Shown here: positions 44,613 through 46,331 of the stretch, one piece after another
Numbering within the stretch: the first letter of the stretch is position 1
Layout: every line of letters begins with the position of its first letter
Source: Magnetococcales bacterium
GTDB lineage: Bacteria; Pseudomonadota; Magnetococcia; Magnetococcales; JADFWT01
DNA: 46,331 nucleotides
Reading direction: 5' to 3'
Assembly (NCBI GenBank): GCA_015233785.1
Contig: JADFWT010000010.1
Location: 1 to 46,331, forward strand
Position numbers and translations under genes: made by a program
The notes under the pieces: generated by a model
What the model was told of the DNA's origin: nothing
Seen by the model: the letters and a program-made list of their open reading frames with translations, nothing else
The model's database searches: none

Positions 44613-46331
44613 TTACCACTCAATCTTCTCTATGTTATCGAAGTCAATGCTGGAGCCGTCGAACATGTTGATGGTGCCGGAAGCATCCTCATCATCGAAG
44701 ACAATCTCACCGGAGCCTTCGTCGATGGAGTAGGCCGAGTCGGTTTCGATGGTCCAGTCGCCTGCACTCTCCAGGGAAGCGGATGGCCCGCCATCGGCAC
44801 CATCCAGTTGGATGGAGTCGGTCCAGCCATCACCGGCCCCACCATTTACCGAGTCAAGGCCGCTGCCGTCGCCGAAGGTGAAGATATCGTTGCCGTCACC
44901 GCCATACATGGTGTCGTCGCCGTCACCACCCTCCATCTCATCGTTACCGGTACCGCCGTACATGACGTCGTTGCCGTCACCGCCCTCCATGGTGTCGTCA
45001 CCTTCTCCGGCGTAGAGGGTATCATCGCCGTCACCGCCCTCCATCTCGTCATCGCCTTCGTTCCCGTAGAGGGTGTCGTCGCCATCGCCGCCTTTCAGCT
45101 CATCATCCCCTTCACCGCCGTAGAGCACATCGTCACCATCTTTACCCTCCAGTTTGGCACCAGAGTCATCGGCAATCAGGGTGTCGTCGCTATCATCGCC
45201 CTTCTGGTTGCCGTCATCGGTGGCATCCATCTCGGAGAAGGCTGTCTCATCGGTATTGACCTCGCCAAGATTGACCTCAAACGAGACCTCACCGCCGTTG
45301 TTGATTTTGAGATAGTCTCCCTGATCCACCGTCTTGGAGCTATCGGCATCGGTTTCAGCCTCCAGCGTGTTGCCATCGATGGAAATGCTGTTGACCAGAA
45401 TATGAGAATTTGGCGATGTGGGTTCGATGGAGATGCTCTCGATATTTGAGGTATCGACTCCATCGATGGTCATGCTATCCCACTCACCGGTTGAGTTGAA
45501 CGCCGTATCGGTGGTGAAGGTACCCACCGATTCGCCATTGATGATCACTTCAAACTCGCCGGTATTACCATTGCCACCCTTGGCGATGTTAAGCACCAAA
45601 CCGGACCCATCATCCACCACCGAAGAGGTTGAGGTCCCACTGGCATCCGTGGTCATGGTCTCGTCAATGGTGACGTCCATGCTGCCACTGCTGGTTTCAA
45701 TATTCTCGCCATCCGAGACGGAGACTTGAATACCGATGTTGTAATCCCCCTCGGAGCCTTCGGGCGCAGTCATGGTGAGATTGGGGATCTCCCAGGCTAC
45801 GGCTTCACCGTCGTCATTGGTCTGGGTGACGGACAGTTCATCCTGAGAGATGGACCATGTGCCGTCTCCGTTATCGGTACCGGCGCTCAGTTCAGCGCCC
45901 ATGGGCACGTCGGTGATGACGATGTCTCCAGAGAGTGACTCGGAGCCGTCCTGGTCTTCCAGGGCGAAGCCGATCTCCAGTTCGATGCCGTTGCCGCCAT
46001 CATCACTTGATGCTTCCTCATCGCCTTTACCGCCACCACCGGAGTCGCCGCCTTTGCCACCGCCGCCGGAGTCACCACCCTTGCTTCCGCCACCGGAGTC
46101 TCGGCCTTTGCCGCCGCCCTTGCCGCCACCGCCGGAGTCGCCGCCCTTGCTTCCGCCACCGGAGTCTCGGCCCTTGCCGCCACCGCCGGAGTCGCCAACC
46201 GCCTCGCCGCCTGCATCGTTTTCAACAGCCGCATATGAGGTATCAAAGGTCAAGCCATCCACATCGGCTTCAACTTCCACATCCATGGCGCCGGTTGAGG
46301 TGTAGCTATCGGTGCCATCGGTTGTGGTAAC
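44613..46331 (-). CDS. RTX-repeat secreted surface protein (5' partial)
   Basis: The frame is open to the right window edge, so the N terminus is missing. The visible part has repeated beta-rich units (VTIDETM, GSMDV, SVDD-type segments of cadherin or VCBS style), a Gly-Lys-Asp linker, then a domain like DUF/CBM fold, and about nine nonapeptide repeats of GGxGxDxLx type (GGEGDDELKGGDGDDTLYG) that bind Ca2+. A C-terminal region with WTIETDSAYSIDEGSGEIVF follows, as in type I secretion signals. Such proteins leave by a type I system and act as adhesins or S-layer-like proteins. No secretion gene is in the window. A terminator follows at 44532-44566. Confidence 0.88.
   Translation of the reverse strand, partial: VTTTDGTDSYTSTGAMDVEVEADVDGLTFDTSYAAVENDAGGEAVGDSGGGGKGRDSGGGSKGGDSGGGGKGGGKGRDSGGGSKGGDSGGGGKGGDSGGGGKGDEEASSDDGGNGIELEIGFALEDQDGSESLSGDIVITDVPMGAELSAGTDNGDGTWSISQDELSVTQTNDDGEAVAWEIPNLTMTAPEGSEGDYNIGIQVSVSDGENIETSSGSMDVTIDETMTTDASGTSTSSVVDDGSGLVLNIAKGGNGNTGEFEVIINGESVGTFTTDTAFNSTGEWDSMTIDGVDTSNIESISIEPTSPNSHILVNSISIDGNTLEAETDADSSKTVDQGDYLKINNGGEVSFEVNLGEVNTDETAFSEMDATDDGNQKGDDSDDTLIADDSGAKLEGKDGDDVLYGGEGDDELKGGDGDDTLYGNEGDDEMEGGDGDDTLYAGEGDDTMEGGDGNDVMYGGTGNDEMEGGDGDDTMYGGDGNDIFTFGDGSGLDSVNGGAGDGWTDSIQLDGADGGPSASLESAGDWTIETDSAYSIDEGSGEIVFDDEDASGTINMFDGSSIDFDNIEKIEW
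44884..45150 (-). repeat. RTX nonapeptide-coding tandem repeats
   Basis: About nine 27-base units encode GGxGDDxLx-type repeats (GGDGDDTLYG, GGDGNDVMYG and close variants), forming a Ca2+-binding parallel beta-roll. At the DNA level the same GC-rich 27/54-base period recurs with few changes, so slippage or recombination is likely here. Confidence 0.9.
46020..46196 (-). repeat. Gly-Lys-Asp-rich tandem linker repeats
   Basis: The coding sequence repeats DSGGGGKG, KGRDSGGGSKG and variants about seven times with a period near 24-30 bases. The product is a flexible, alternately charged Gly/Ser/Lys/Asp linker between beta domains. The near-identical DNA copies suggest expansion by slippage. Confidence 0.85.

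Noticed and set aside
44884-45150. CRISPR-like regular repeat spacing
   Set aside because: The period is 27 bases within a coding frame of Ca2+-binding nonapeptides; there are no unique spacers.

Overview
The window comes from a Gram-negative, flagellate-style signalling-rich proteobacterium. This is inferred from the many hybrid histidine kinases, the CheA/CheY/CheC set, UppP, the DksA-type zinc finger and an RTX surface protein. A magnetotactic or marine alpha-like lineage would fit, but the sequence alone does not settle the taxon. No rRNA, tRNA, CRISPR array, phage gene or transposase was recognised.

Region 1 (1-15858, + strand) is a dense phosphorelay and chemosensory-like block. It holds a hybrid kinase cut by the window edge, a single-domain response regulator, a Cys-rich lipoprotein, a secreted agmatine-deiminase-like protein, and a membrane hybrid kinase whose sensor carries a CxxCH haem motif. 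These are followed by a receiver-kinase-receiver protein, a CheA, a CheY-like receiver, a CheC-like phosphatase, a PAS hybrid kinase with HPt, and a receiver-GGDEF diguanylate cyclase. There is no MCP, CheW, CheR or CheB here, so the visible output is c-di-GMP and whatever the lone receivers control. A promoter-like site and two nested inverted repeats precede the haem-sensor kinase.

Region 2 (16046-18435) holds a methyltransferase, a BLUF blue-light sensor and a membrane protein of unknown function. Region 3 (18554-25059, +) is a tightly overlapped envelope-glycan operon (GT-C membrane transferase, methyltransferase, GT-B transferase, GtrA), followed by a TPR-sulfotransferase.

Region 4 (25085-37215, - strand) is a long codirectional run. 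It starts with a receiver-kinase, continues with a GT-C transferase, two NAD-dependent sugar epimerases, an SGNH hydrolase, a polyprenyl-phosphate glycosyltransferase and UppP, then a Gly/Met-rich membrane protein, methyltransferases, a DksA-type protein and an AEC transporter, and ends with a ChbG/HpnK-type deacetylase. Together these suggest assembly and tailoring of a lipid-linked glycan.

Region 5 (37376-38520) is a graveyard of signalling gene fragments: GGDEF, histidine-kinase ATPase plus cyclic-nucleotide-binding, and an NtrC-type HTH. A second relic, of a peptide-binding ABC protein, lies at 40360-40733. Between them is an intact multi-pass membrane protein.

Region 6 (40862-44407, -) encodes DprE2-like and DprE1-like enzymes and a fused sugar nucleotidyltransferase/GT2 protein. 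This is a likely source of a polyprenyl-phosphate sugar (for example arabinose) for the GT-C enzymes. The window ends inside an RTX-repeat protein (44613-46331, -) with a clear rho-independent terminator.
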